Source: PWQG01 sp050486205 | GTDB lineage: Bacteria > Pseudomonadota > Gammaproteobacteria > Pseudomonadales > Pseudohongiellaceae | Direction of reading: 5' to 3' | Length of the DNA stretch: 64,000 bases | Assembly (NCBI GenBank): GCA_050486205.1 | Contig: JBJHCW010000005.1 | Coordinates: 313,972 to 377,971 of the forward strand | In this document: positions 8,483-17,068 of the stretch, in pieces | Layout of the letters: the number at the start of each line of letters is the position of its first letter | Numbering within the stretch: the stretch's first letter is position 1 | Notes under the pieces: generated by a model | Told to the model about the DNA's origin: nothing | The model's input: the letters and a program-made list of their open reading frames with translations, nothing else | Databases searched by the model: none | Program-made: the position numbers and the translations under genes

Positions 8483-9511
8483 ATGCAAAGCAGTCAGCAG
8501 CATATCATCAATACGGTTTCCAGATGGCTCGATGGTGGCCAATCGGTGTGGTTGTGCACCATTCTCGAGACCTGGGGCTCATCACCGCGACCGGTCGGTG
8601 CCATGATGGCCTGCACACTCGATGGTGAATTGGTGGGTTCGATTTCCGGTGGTTGCATTGAAGAAGACTTTCTTGAACAGCTGCGCGATGGCAGTCTGAA
8701 GGCCAGGTATGACACAGAAGGAAAACCTTTTGTGGTGCGATACGGGACCACGGCAGAGGAGGCGGCACGCTTGCGCCTGCCGTGTGGTGGAGAGTTGCAG
8801 GTTCTGCTGGAGTTCATGACACCAACGCACGTAAACCGGTCGGTGTTCAGTGCCATGTCCAATGCCCTGGACAGACACAAGCGGGTAAGCCGGGTGCTGG
8901 ATCTGGATACCGGTCTCGTGTCCATGAGAGAGCAGGCCAGTGATGATGCTGTCCAGCGTGAGGGCAGGTTGCTGGTGCATTCGCTGAGCCCTCGATTCCG
9001 CCTGCTGCTCCTGGGTGCCGGGGATGTGGCGCGATATGTTGCCGAGATGGCACTGGCGCTTGAGTACGATGTGACGCTGTGTGATCCAAGACCGGCCTAT
9101 CTGGAGAACTGGCGGGTCGACGGTGTCACTGTGACGCCGGATATGCCTGATGATGTGGTGCGTGACAGTTTCAGCAATCCGTACAGTGGTGTGATCGCTC
9201 TGGCGCATGATCCCCGGGTTGATGACATGGCCTTGATGGAAGCCCTGAAGACCGAGGCATTCTACGTCGGTGCCATGGGTTCGGAGCGCACCTCTGCCAA
9301 ACGGCGTCTGAGGCTGCCCGAGTTAGGCCTCTCGGCAGGGGAAATCGATCGCCTGCACGCGCCAATCGGGTTTTCGATTGGCAGCAAGACACCTGCGGAA
9401 ATTGCCATCGCAATCATGGCGGAAGTCACGGCAGTGCGACATGGCAGAGCAGCGGCGCAGCAGGCTGCGCACGCTGCCACTGATGTCAGCGGCACAGATC
9501 ACTCTTCGTGA
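8483..9511 (+). CDS. XdhC/CoxF-family molybdenum-enzyme maturation protein
   Basis: A 342-residue protein. The N-terminal part (LCTILETWGSSPRPVGAMM, then GSISGGCIEEDFL) is the XdhC/CoxI domain. The C-terminal part has a Rossmann motif (LLLLGAGDVARYVAEMALAL) and a later segment FYVGAMGSERTSAKRR typical of XdhC. Family members bind or sulfurate molybdenum cofactor and insert it into xanthine dehydrogenase or CO dehydrogenase-type hydroxylases. No such hydroxylase is in the window, but a MobA/MocA-like nucleotidyltransferase at about 25 kb could serve the same pathway. The 3' end overlaps the convergent pyrophosphatase gene by 13 bases. Confidence 0.88.
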   Translation: MQSSQQHIINTVSRWLDGGQSVWLCTILETWGSSPRPVGAMMACTLDGELVGSISGGCIEEDFLEQLRDGSLKARYDTEGKPFVVRYGTTAEEAARLRLPCGGELQVLLEFMTPTHVNRSVFSAMSNALDRHKRVSRVLDLDTGLVSMREQASDDAVQREGRLLVHSLSPRFRLLLLGAGDVARYVAEMALALEYDVTLCDPRPAYLENWRVDGVTVTPDMPDDVVRDSFSNPYSGVIALAHDPRVDDMALMEALKTEAFYVGAMGSERTSAKRRLRLPELGLSAGEIDRLHAPIGFSIGSKTPAEIAIAIMAEVTAVRHGRAAAQQAAHAATDVSGTDHSS

Positions 9512-10125
9512 TTGCTGCCGAACTTGTCGTTGTAGTCTTCGATTGAAGCAGCAATCACCTTGCTGGCGTGCTCGAAGCCGTAGGCATCACCGATGGACAC
9601 CTTGTTTTCCTTGCCGGGCTCGAACTTGTAGGTGAGGAAATAATGGGCAATCCGCTCCACCAGCGACTGCGGCAGATCCTTGATGTCGTCAATATGACCG
9701 AATACAGGGTCTTTCTCGAGAATTGCGATGATCTTGTCGTCGGCTTCACCGCCGTCGAGCATCGGCAAGCCACCAACAACCTTGGCATTGACCAGGATTT
9801 CTGACTTCTCCACCGGGCGCTCAGTGATCACACAGATGTCCAGGGGGTCACCATCACCGCAGCTTGCACCATCCATCAGGTCACGAACCCTGTCGCCACA
9901 ATAGGTGCGCGGAACAAAGCCGTAAAGGGTTGGCTGCTGCGCCGACGAGCGTTGCGGACGATCAATGCGCAAATAACCGGTCTCCTTGTCGATTTCGTAT
10001 TTGACCAGATCGCTTGGGCATATCTCGATGAAACCGTGCACGGTTCGCGGCACATCAGGTCCCACGGTCAGTCCATGCCAGGGGTGGGGGCGCCAACGGT
10101 AGCTGGCATCTGCGGGGTACTTCAT
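9499..10125 (-). CDS. ppa: family I inorganic pyrophosphatase
   Basis: A 208-residue soluble pyrophosphatase that hydrolyses PPi from biosynthesis. The metal-binding signature is present as C-G-D-G-D-P-L-D-I-C-V at 89-99. Further family motifs are VKYEIDKETGYLRIDR (substrate lysine/glutamate) and GGEADDKIIAIL. It is longer than the E. coli enzyme (about 175 residues) and belongs to a longer family I subgroup, with extra N-terminal sequence (WRPHPWHGLTVG). It is the last gene of a minus-strand run after an amidase, 65 bases downstream, and overlaps xdhC tail to tail. Confidence 0.93.
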   Translation of the reverse strand: MKYPADASYRWRPHPWHGLTVGPDVPRTVHGFIEICPSDLVKYEIDKETGYLRIDRPQRSSAQQPTLYGFVPRTYCGDRVRDLMDGASCGDGDPLDICVITERPVEKSEILVNAKVVGGLPMLDGGEADDKIIAILEKDPVFGHIDDIKDLPQSLVERIAHYFLTYKFEPGKENKVSIGDAYGFEHASKVIAASIEDYNDKFGSNHEE

Positions 10126-10190
10126 CTGTGTTGATATCCTTGTGTCGGAAGGTCTGGAAAGGCAGTAATCAGAAATCGGCGCGAATTATA

Positions 10191-11618
10191 TCAGACGGTG
10201 GCGACCGGCATCCATGGTCCGCTCATCTGTTCCATCATCGCGCCGACCTGAAGCAGCAAATGATCATTACCCCATCCTGCGCTGAACATCACGCCGATTG
10301 GCAGGCCATCCGGGTTCTGATGCACCGGCACCGACAAACTGGGTTGGCCGGTGCCGTTGTAAAGTGCCGTAAAGCCGCTGTATTCGCTGAAGCGTGAGGC
10401 GTAGCTGCGAATGTCGCCATCCATGTCGAGCCAGCCCAGCGGCGCCGCAGGCATGGTCAGTACCGGAGACAGCACCAGGTCAACATGCTGGTGAAAATCG
10501 TTCATCTGTCGCTCTGCCCGCCTGAGTGTGTCGATGGCTTGCAGATAGTGCGTGGCCGAGGCCTTGGCACCACGGGCAGCCATCCGGCGAGTGGCTTCCT
10601 CGAGTGTGGCATCTTCCAGTCGGCATTGTCTTTTTTCCAGTTGAGGCATGATGATCTGGGCCACATGGATGTTGATGAGCTCACCCATGGCCTGTCCGAG
10701 CGCCTCATAATTCACCGGTGGTGTCTGCTCCTCCACATGGAAGCCGGCTTTTTCACACAGGCTGGCAGCGTAATCCAGTGCGGCCAGACAATCGGGGTGC
10801 ACTTCCGCGCCACCGGGGTGTGTGCGATGCAGCGCTACACGCAAGGGGCCGGGGGCACGGGAATGACTCAGGTAATAGGATTCGCTGCCGTCCGGCAGGG
10901 CAAACAATGCCGGCGCCTGCAAGCGCAGCAGATCAAGAAATGCCGCACTGTCGCGCACGCTGCGGGTGACCACATGGTTGACACTCATGCCACTCCAGGC
11001 ACTGCCAATGTCGTCTTCCACGACGGTCAGGCCGCGGCTGGGTTTCAGTCCGAACAGGCCACAGCAGGCAGCGGGTATCCGAATGGAGCCACCACCGTCA
11101 CTGGCGTCGGCAGCAGGCACCACACCGGCGGCCACGGCGGCTGCGGATCCACCACTGGAACCGCCGGCGGAATGCTCTGTATTGTGTGGATTGTGACAGG
11201 GACCGTGCAAGCGGGACTCGGTGGTGATGGTCAGGCACAGCTCCGGAATATTGGTTTGTCCGAACAGCAGCAGGCCAGCCTCCCGGTATCGGGCTGCAAC
11301 ACGACTGTCAGCAGCGGCGGTGTCTCCGTCAAACAGGCGACTGCCGCGCGCGCGTGGCCAGTTGCGCACTGCATTGGCCGCCTTGACAAGAAACGGGACG
11401 CCGTACAGCAGATTGTTGGTCCTGTCGGGATCCAGGCCAGCGGCGGTTGCGCGTGCTTCGTCGTAGGCTTTGTGTACAAGTATATTGAGCGTGGGATTAA
11501 CGGACTCGGCGCGGGCAATGGCAGTTTCCAGCACTTCCGACGGACTCAGCTGCCCCGTCTGGATCAGGGACCCAAGACCGACCGCATCAAGCTTCAGATA
11601 TTCGTCCAGTGCAAGCAT
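10191..11618 (-). CDS. amidase-signature family amidase
   Basis: A 475-residue cytoplasmic hydrolase of the amidase-signature (Ser-cisSer-Lys) family. The lysine lies in VPFLVKAANAV, the Gly/Ser-rich loop in AGGSSGGSAAAVAAG, and the cis-Ser region in ASDGGGSIRIPAACCGL. It has no signal peptide. Such enzymes hydrolyse aliphatic, aromatic or acyl-amino amides; the specificity is not readable. It starts 20 bases after the CoA-transferase gene on the same strand, so the two probably form an operon and the amidase may liberate an acid for CoA activation. It lacks GatB/GatC partners and is unlikely to be the tRNA amidotransferase subunit. Confidence 0.88.
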   Translation of the reverse strand: MLALDEYLKLDAVGLGSLIQTGQLSPSEVLETAIARAESVNPTLNILVHKAYDEARATAAGLDPDRTNNLLYGVPFLVKAANAVRNWPRARGSRLFDGDTAAADSRVAARYREAGLLLFGQTNIPELCLTITTESRLHGPCHNPHNTEHSAGGSSGGSAAAVAAGVVPAADASDGGGSIRIPAACCGLFGLKPSRGLTVVEDDIGSAWSGMSVNHVVTRSVRDSAAFLDLLRLQAPALFALPDGSESYYLSHSRAPGPLRVALHRTHPGGAEVHPDCLAALDYAASLCEKAGFHVEEQTPPVNYEALGQAMGELINIHVAQIIMPQLEKRQCRLEDATLEEATRRMAARGAKASATHYLQAIDTLRRAERQMNDFHQHVDLVLSPVLTMPAAPLGWLDMDGDIRSYASRFSEYSGFTALYNGTGQPSLSVPVHQNPDGLPIGVMFSAGWGNDHLLLQVGAMMEQMSGPWMPVATV

Positions 11619-11638
11619 GCAGCAGAGGTTAACTGAAT

Positions 11639-12766
11639 TCAGGAAACGGCGCCACTGCCGCGCAGTTGGCTGATTTCCTCTTCGGAAAAGCCGGCTTCCA
11701 GCAGTATCTCGCGGTCATGGGTACCCGCCTTGACTGGTGCCCGCGGCTGCGCCGAAGGCGTTCGATCGAATCGTGGGGCGGGTGCGGGTTGAACAACGCC
11801 GTCGACGTCGATGAACGTCTTTCGTGCCTTGTTGTGATGATGCTCAGGGGCTTCATCCATGTCCAGTACCGGAGCAAAGCAGACATCGGTGCCCTCAAGC
11901 AATGATACCCAGTGCGCCTGGGTATGAATGCTGAATGTGTGGGCCAGTTTCTCGCTCAGTACCGGCCACATCTGTGGGTCCAGTTGTGTCCTGAAGGCTG
12001 GGTCGGTGATACCGCATTTTTCCAGCAGCAAGGCGTAGAACTGTGGCTCAATGGGGCCGATGGCAATGTCGCGGCCGTCGCTGCAGGTGTAGCAACCATA
12101 GAAGTGTGCACCACCATCAAGCATATTGGTTCCCGGCAGGGGCGACCACTGTCCGGCAGCCTTGAGACCGTAGAACAGTGTCATGAGAGACGCGCTACCA
12201 TCGGTCATGGCAGCGTCGACCACCTGACCCTTTCCGCTTCGCTGGGCGTTGAGAGTGGCGGCCAGGACCCCCATGGCCAACAGCATGCCACCACCACCAT
12301 AGTCACCAATGAGATTCAGCGGTGGACGTGGGCGTTGTCCCGGTGCAGACATGGCGTGCAGGGCGCCGCTGATGGCAATGTAATTGATGTCATGGCCGGC
12401 TGCCTGTGCCAGCGGGCCATGCTGCCCCCACCCGGTCATGCGGCCGTAAACCAGTGCCGGATTCCGGGCATGGCAGGTCTCCGGCCCCAGACCCAGTCGC
12501 TCCATGACGCCGGGGCGGAAGCCCTCAATGAGTATGTCCGCGCCTTCCACCAGTCTCAGTATTGCATCGATGGCCTCCGGTTGCTTGAGATCCAGCGCCA
12601 GCGAGCGTCGGCTGCGGTTGACGGGGTTTTCCGGATGCATCACCTGACCGCGTGTGCGATCAATCCTGATGACGTCCGCGCCCATGTCCGCCAGCATCAT
12701 TGCACAGAACGGCGCCGGGCCTATTCCGGCCATTTCAATGACTCTGATACCTGAAAGCACAGTCAT
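11639..12766 (-). CDS. CaiB/BaiF-type CoA-transferase or alpha-methylacyl-CoA racemase
   Basis: A 375-residue class III CoA-transferase family protein. The N-terminus (LSGIRVIEMAGIGPAPFCAM) and the segments NPVNRSRRSLALDLKQPE and LVYGRMTGWGQHGPLAQAAGHDINYIA (named here by their ends) are typical of the alpha-methylacyl-CoA racemase branch, which inverts 2-methylacyl-CoA stereochemistry; the GHDINYIA motif holds the racemase Asp. It is first in a two-gene minus-strand unit with the amidase. It is divergent from an acyl-CoA dehydrogenase unit across a 79-base gap with a palindrome. A racemase role would fit branched-chain fatty acid breakdown, but I cannot exclude transferase activity. Confidence 0.87.
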   Translation of the reverse strand: MTVLSGIRVIEMAGIGPAPFCAMMLADMGADVIRIDRTRGQVMHPENPVNRSRRSLALDLKQPEAIDAILRLVEGADILIEGFRPGVMERLGLGPETCHARNPALVYGRMTGWGQHGPLAQAAGHDINYIAISGALHAMSAPGQRPRPPLNLIGDYGGGGMLLAMGVLAATLNAQRSGKGQVVDAAMTDGSASLMTLFYGLKAAGQWSPLPGTNMLDGGAHFYGCYTCSDGRDIAIGPIEPQFYALLLEKCGITDPAFRTQLDPQMWPVLSEKLAHTFSIHTQAHWVSLLEGTDVCFAPVLDMDEAPEHHHNKARKTFIDVDGVVQPAPAPRFDRTPSAQPRAPVKAGTHDREILLEAGFSEEEISQLRGSGAVS

Positions 12767-12806
12767 GGTGTTTTCCTGTTGATTTTGTCACGGCTATCTT
12801 ACATGA

Positions 12807-12824
12807 TTCTGAATTGATTCAGAA
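12807..12824. promoter_or_regulatory. 18-base palindrome, candidate operator
   Basis: TTCTGAAT-TG-ATTCAGAA is a perfect inverted repeat with 8-base arms in the 79-base gap between the divergent CoA-transferase/amidase and SDR/acyl-CoA dehydrogenase units. Position and symmetry suit a dimeric repressor such as a TetR or GntR family regulator. No regulator gene is adjacent. Function is inference. Confidence 0.45.
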
Positions 12825-12845
12825 ATTCGGATGACGGAACTGACA

Positions 12846-13616
12846 ATGCAATTACAAGAAAAAACAGTGTTCATAACCGGGGGGGCGTCAGGTCTTGGGT
12901 TGGCTGCAGCCAGGCGTTTTGTCGAGGAGGGTGCCAATGTCATGCTTTTTGATCTTGACGCCGATCGCGCCAGACAGGCGGCCGAACTGCTGGGGGAGAA
13001 GGCGGCCTGGAGCAGCGGCGATGTTGCCAGCGAACCCGATCTGAAGGCTGCCGTAGCGCAGACTGTGCAGCGTTTTGATGCCATCCACGTCAACATCAAC
13101 AGTGCCGGCATAGGCAGTGCGGCCAAGACCGTTGGTCGCGACGGCGCCATGGCCCTGGACGTGTTCACCCGGGTCATAAACGTGAACCTCATTGGTACGT
13201 TCAACAGTCTGCGCCTGTGTGCCGAGCAGATGGTGAACAATACCCCTGAAGCGCCGGACAATGAGCGCGGGGTGATCATCAATGTGGCATCGGTTGCCGC
13301 CTATGACGGGCAGATGGGGCAGGCACCCTACAGTGCTTCCAAAGGTGGTATTGCATCAATGACCCTGCCCATTGCCCGCGATCTCGCGCGTGAAGGAGTA
13401 CGTGTGATGACGGTGGCGCCGGGTATCTTTGAAACGCCGTTAATGAGCGCTGCGCCGGATAACGTCAAGGAGGCACTGGTGGACATGATCCAGTTCCCCA
13501 AACGCATGGGTCAGCCAGCCGAGTTTGCCGATATGGCAGTGCACATCGTGCGCTGCGCCTATCTTAACGGCGAGGTCATCCGGCTGGATGCAGCCATACG
13601 CATGTCTGCCCGCTGA
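12846..13616 (+). CDS. SDR dehydrogenase, 3-hydroxyacyl-CoA dehydrogenase type 2 (HSD10)-like
   Basis: A 256-residue short-chain dehydrogenase/reductase. The NAD-binding motif TGGASGLG is at 11-18, with Asp36 favouring NAD over NADP. NSAG is at 85-88 (NINSAGIG), and the catalytic set is Ser149, Tyr162 and Lys166 in PYSASKGG. Length and the phrase FPKRMGQPAEFADM match the HSD10-like bacterial enzymes that oxidise 3-hydroxy (often 2-methyl-3-hydroxy) acyl-CoA. I chose ATG 12846 because GGAAC sits at usable spacing; an in-frame ATG at 12831 has no ribosome site. It is followed after 15 bases by an acyl-CoA dehydrogenase, forming a beta-oxidation-like pair. Confidence 0.87.
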   Translation: MQLQEKTVFITGGASGLGLAAARRFVEEGANVMLFDLDADRARQAAELLGEKAAWSSGDVASEPDLKAAVAQTVQRFDAIHVNINSAGIGSAAKTVGRDGAMALDVFTRVINVNLIGTFNSLRLCAEQMVNNTPEAPDNERGVIINVASVAAYDGQMGQAPYSASKGGIASMTLPIARDLAREGVRVMTVAPGIFETPLMSAAPDNVKEALVDMIQFPKRMGQPAEFADMAVHIVRCAYLNGEVIRLDAAIRMSAR

Positions 13617-13631
13617 TCCAGGAGTAATCCA

Positions 13632-14795
13632 ATGCTATCCGCAGAACACAAGCCTGCCTGGATGACTGAAGAACTGATGATCCTGCGAGACGCCGTACGT
13701 CGGTTCTATCAGCGTGAGTTCGTGCCATTGGCCGACAAGTGGAATGAGCAGGGTCAGGTCGACCGTGATGCCTGGAAAAAAGCAGGTGAGGCCGGGTTGT
13801 TGTGTGCATCCATTCCGGAACAGTGGGGCGGTGGTGGCGGAGATTTCCGTCACGAGATGGTGATAGAGGAAGAAATGGGCCGAGCCGGCATCAGTGGTTT
13901 CGGCAATTCTGTGCATTCGGGCATTGTGGCTCACTACATCAGCAATTACGGCAACGATTCGCAGAAGCAGCGCTGGTTGCCGCGTATGGCCAGTGGCGAT
14001 CTGGTGGCGGCTATTGCCATGACTGAACCTGGCACGGGGTCAGACCTGCAGGCGATCAGTACGCAAGCCAGAAGAGAAAGTGATCACTATGTGCTGAATG
14101 GCCAGAAAACCTTCCTGACCAATGGCCAACACGCCAACCTGATCTGTGTGGTTGCCCGTACCGATCCTGCGGCAGGCGCCAGGGGTATTTCATTGCTGAT
14201 GGTGGAAACGGACGAAGCCGGGGACAGTTTCCGCCGCGGGCGCAATCTCAGGAAAATCGGTCTCAAGGCCCAGGATACGTCAGAGGTCTATTTTGACGCT
14301 GTTCGCGTGCCAGCCGAAAACCTTCTCGGCGAGAAGGAGGGGCAGGGTTTTGCACAACTCATGGAACAGTTGCCACAGGAACGACTGATCATTGCCGTGG
14401 GTGCCTGTATTGCGATGGAGATGGCGCTCAAGCACACACGGGAGTACGTGAGCGAACGAAAGGCTTTTGGCAAAAAAATACTGGATTTTCAGAATACCCA
14501 GTTCCGGCTCGCCGAGCGCCTGACCGAGGCGACCATCGCTCGCGTATTTGTTGATGATTGTGCCATGAAATTGCTGGACGGAAAGCTTGATGCCAGCACT
14601 GCTGCCATGGCGAAGTGGTGGACCACGCAGAAACAGTGCGAGATTGTGGACGAGTGCCTGCAGTTTTTTGGTGGATACGGCTACATGATGGAGTACCCAA
14701 TTGCGCGCCTGTACATAGACGCGCGCATCCAGAAAATCTACGGGGGCAGCAATGAGATCATGAAGCTGTTGATCGCACGGGAACTGGGCGCGTAG
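13632..14795 (+). CDS. acyl-CoA dehydrogenase, long-chain type
   Basis: A 387-residue FAD flavoprotein catalysing alpha,beta-dehydrogenation of acyl-CoA. The signature AMTEPGTGSDLQAI is present. At the position where medium-chain enzymes have the catalytic Glu (YEGT), this protein has YGGSNEIMK. A glutamate at residue 250 in LPQERLIIA matches the alternative base location known for long-chain and isovaleryl enzymes, so it is probably active on long or branched substrates. The start is supported by GGAG nine bases upstream. It is co-directional and 15 bases after the SDR gene, and together they could oxidise an acyl-CoA through two steps; no hydratase or thiolase is adjacent. Confidence 0.92.
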   Translation: MLSAEHKPAWMTEELMILRDAVRRFYQREFVPLADKWNEQGQVDRDAWKKAGEAGLLCASIPEQWGGGGGDFRHEMVIEEEMGRAGISGFGNSVHSGIVAHYISNYGNDSQKQRWLPRMASGDLVAAIAMTEPGTGSDLQAISTQARRESDHYVLNGQKTFLTNGQHANLICVVARTDPAAGARGISLLMVETDEAGDSFRRGRNLRKIGLKAQDTSEVYFDAVRVPAENLLGEKEGQGFAQLMEQLPQERLIIAVGACIAMEMALKHTREYVSERKAFGKKILDFQNTQFRLAERLTEATIARVFVDDCAMKLLDGKLDASTAAMAKWWTTQKQCEIVDECLQFFGGYGYMMEYPIARLYIDARIQKIYGGSNEIMKLLIARELGA

Positions 14796-14827
14796 TCGCC
14801 CTTGGGTGATTGCTCATCCCTGGGTGG

Positions 14828-15949
14828 CTATTCATCCTTGGGCGAGAGCGACAGTCCTGATTCGTCATCCTCGCCCTCGCTGGGAGTCTTACCCTCGGCG
14901 AGCTGGATCTTCAGGCGCAGATTATTCTTCGAGTCGGCGTTGCGCAGTGCTTCCTCCAGGGAAATGCGTCCATCGCGATAGAGCGCAAACAGCGCAGAAT
15001 CAAAGGTTTTCATACCCTGATTCTCTGACTTGGCCATGACTTCCTTGATTTCATCAACCTTGCCGTTTTTTATCAGGTCGGCCACCCGTGGCGTGCCAAG
15101 CAGGACTTCGATGGCTGCAGCCCGCTTGCCATCTATGGTGGGTATCAGTCGCTGGGAAACCATGCCTCGCAGGTTCAGCGAAAGATCCATGAAGAGTTGT
15201 TTGTGACGCTCTTCGGGGAAAAAGTTGATGATGCGATCCAGCGCCTGGTTGGCATTGTTGGCGTGTAGTGTGGACAGGCAGAGGTGGCCGGTCTCGGCAA
15301 AGGCCAGTGCATGCTCCATGGTCTCCTGGGTACGGATCTCGCCGATGAGAATGACATCTGGCGCCTGTCTGAGAGTGTTCTTCAGTGCCTCTTCATAGCT
15401 GGCGGTGTCCATACCCACTTCGCGCTGATTCACCAGGGATTTCTTGTGCGGATGGATGAATTCAACCGGATCCTCGATGGTGATGATGTGACCATCGCTG
15501 GTTTCATTACGATAATCAATCAGCGCTGCCAATGAAGTGGACTTGCCGGAACCGGTGCCGCCAACAAACATTAACAGGCCGCGCTTTTCCGATACCAGGT
15601 CGGTCAGTATGGGCGGTAATCCGAGGCTTTTCCAATGTGGCAGGTCGGTCTTGATATGACGGGCCACCATGGCAATTTCGCCACGTTGTTTGAATATGTT
15701 GATACGGAAGCGGCCGATGTTTTCCTCAGCCAGCGCGAGATTCATTTCCGGATTGCGATTGAACTCACTGGCCTGTTCATCGTTCATGATCTGAAAGGCT
15801 ATCTTGCGCACTGCCGCGCCTGGCAGGGCCTGGGTGCCCAGAGGTGTCAGTTTGCCGTGGGCTTTGATAGCCGGTGGTGCACCGGCGGTCAGGAACAGGT
15901 CAGACCCTTCCTTTTCGATCATGATGCGCAGCAGGTCCTTGAATCCCAT
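14828..15949 (-). CDS. pilU: type IV pilus retraction ATPase, PilT/PilU family
   Basis: A 373-residue hexameric secretion-type ATPase for twitching motility. Walker A (GGTGSGKST) is at 130-138, with an Asp box (ITIEDPVEFIH), the Walker B region (DVILIGEIR) and His box (CLSTLHANNANQALDR). The C-terminal QGMKTFDSALFALY and acidic tail ending SPKDE favour PilU over PilT. ATG 15949 is chosen because GGAGA precedes it and MGFKDLLRIMIEKEGSDLFL is the family start. The gene lies 10 bases after pyrB on the same strand. A PilT partner, usually adjacent, is not in the window; elsewhere PilU assists PilT rather than acting alone. Confidence 0.9.
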   Translation of the reverse strand: MGFKDLLRIMIEKEGSDLFLTAGAPPAIKAHGKLTPLGTQALPGAAVRKIAFQIMNDEQASEFNRNPEMNLALAEENIGRFRINIFKQRGEIAMVARHIKTDLPHWKSLGLPPILTDLVSEKRGLLMFVGGTGSGKSTSLAALIDYRNETSDGHIITIEDPVEFIHPHKKSLVNQREVGMDTASYEEALKNTLRQAPDVILIGEIRTQETMEHALAFAETGHLCLSTLHANNANQALDRIINFFPEERHKQLFMDLSLNLRGMVSQRLIPTIDGKRAAAIEVLLGTPRVADLIKNGKVDEIKEVMAKSENQGMKTFDSALFALYRDGRISLEEALRNADSKNNLRLKIQLAEGKTPSEGEDDESGLSLSPKDE

Positions 15950-15959
15950 GGTGTCTCCG

Positions 15960-16973
15960 TCAGAATCTTCGTTCAGTGTACCAGTTGACGTCGCGTGCGC
16001 TTTTATCGATCTGATCGCAGACATCAAGCACGAGGGCGAACAGTGCCATTCGAATCAACACGCCGTTGTCTGTCTGACGAAAAATTGCCAGGCTCGGGTG
16101 CTGGTTCAGATCATTGTCGAGTTCATTGGCTTCTGCGCGTGAATCGCGGGGGAGCGGATGCATGATGACCGTATTCGGTTGGCAGTATCGTGTGTATATG
16201 GCCTGATTGAGTCGGAACCGACCGCGGTAGATATCTGCCTCCATCCGGCTGCTGAAGCGCTCTTCCTGGATGCGTGTCAGGTACACGATATCATTGCCGA
16301 CCAGACCTTTTTCCATGTCATCGGTTTCCACCACCTCGTGTCCGCACTGGCGCAGTTCCTGGACAATTTCCGGTGGCATGCGCAATTCATTCGGGGAGAT
16401 CAGAGTGAATTGTACCCGATCATACAGTTGTACCAGTTGTGACAGCGAATGTACGGTGCGACCGTGTTTCAGATCACCGATCATGGCAATGTGCATGCCG
16501 TCGATGCCCTGATCCCGGGACTTGAGTTCTTTCTTGATAGTGTACAGATCCAGCAATGCCTGGCTGGGATGCTCGTTGGGACCATCACCGCCGTTGATGA
16601 CCGGTACCCGGCTGGCCTTGGCAAACTCTGAAACCGAACCCGCCTGCGGGTGGCGCATAACAATCACGTCACTGTACCCACTGAGTACCCGGGCTGTGTC
16701 GTACAGGGATTCGCCCTTTGTCAGGGAAGAAGCCTTGATCTCGGTCGTTTCCCGCACCTCACCACCAAGCAGATTGAAGGCGCAGCCAAAGCTGACGCGT
16801 GTACGCGTGCTGGGTTCAAAGAACATGTTGCCGAGAATCGCGCCATCAAGCACCTTGGTCATGCGCTCGCGCCGGGCGTAAGGCCCCATGCTGTCAGCCA
16901 CGGAAAAAATTGTTTCGACATCCTGCCGCTCGAACTGGGTCACGCTCAGGATATGGGCACCGGGGAAATGCAT
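15960..16973 (-). CDS. pyrB: aspartate carbamoyltransferase catalytic subunit
   Basis: A 337-residue ATCase catalysing carbamoyl phosphate + aspartate to carbamoyl-aspartate in pyrimidine synthesis. Carbamoyl-phosphate motif STRTR is at 55-59, the mobile loop SSLTKGES at about 82-89. Later come GDGPNEHPSQALLDLYTI, GDLKHGRTVHSL, YLTRIQEERF and MHPLPRDSRAE. These separate it from ornithine transcarbamoylase. ATG 16973 gives the family-like start MHFPGAHILSV; an in-frame TTG at 17009 would add 12 residues, and neither has a strong ribosome site. No pyrI or inactive dihydroorotase partner is adjacent. The next gene, 10 bases on, is pilU, an odd pairing. Confidence 0.92.
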   Translation of the reverse strand: MHFPGAHILSVTQFERQDVETIFSVADSMGPYARRERMTKVLDGAILGNMFFEPSTRTRVSFGCAFNLLGGEVRETTEIKASSLTKGESLYDTARVLSGYSDVIVMRHPQAGSVSEFAKASRVPVINGGDGPNEHPSQALLDLYTIKKELKSRDQGIDGMHIAMIGDLKHGRTVHSLSQLVQLYDRVQFTLISPNELRMPPEIVQELRQCGHEVVETDDMEKGLVGNDIVYLTRIQEERFSSRMEADIYRGRFRLNQAIYTRYCQPNTVIMHPLPRDSRAEANELDNDLNQHPSLAIFRQTDNGVLIRMALFALVLDVCDQIDKSARDVNWYTERRF

Positions 16974-17068
16974 GAGGTCAGGGAAATCCTTGTGTGGGTT
17001 TTTCCGCAATCTTACTACGTCAGATCACTGTGATATAGTGCCTGCTGCACAGATTGGCGGAGTGACAT

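Noticed and set aside
10485..11636. 383-codon reading frame on the plus strand opposite the amidase gene
   Set aside because: It is a shadow of codon bias in the amidase; no ribosome site or recognisable domain.
14755..14775. Loss of the catalytic base in the acyl-CoA dehydrogenase (YGG in place of YEG)
   Set aside because: Long-chain and isovaleryl-type enzymes place the base on another helix, and Glu250 in PQERL fills that position.
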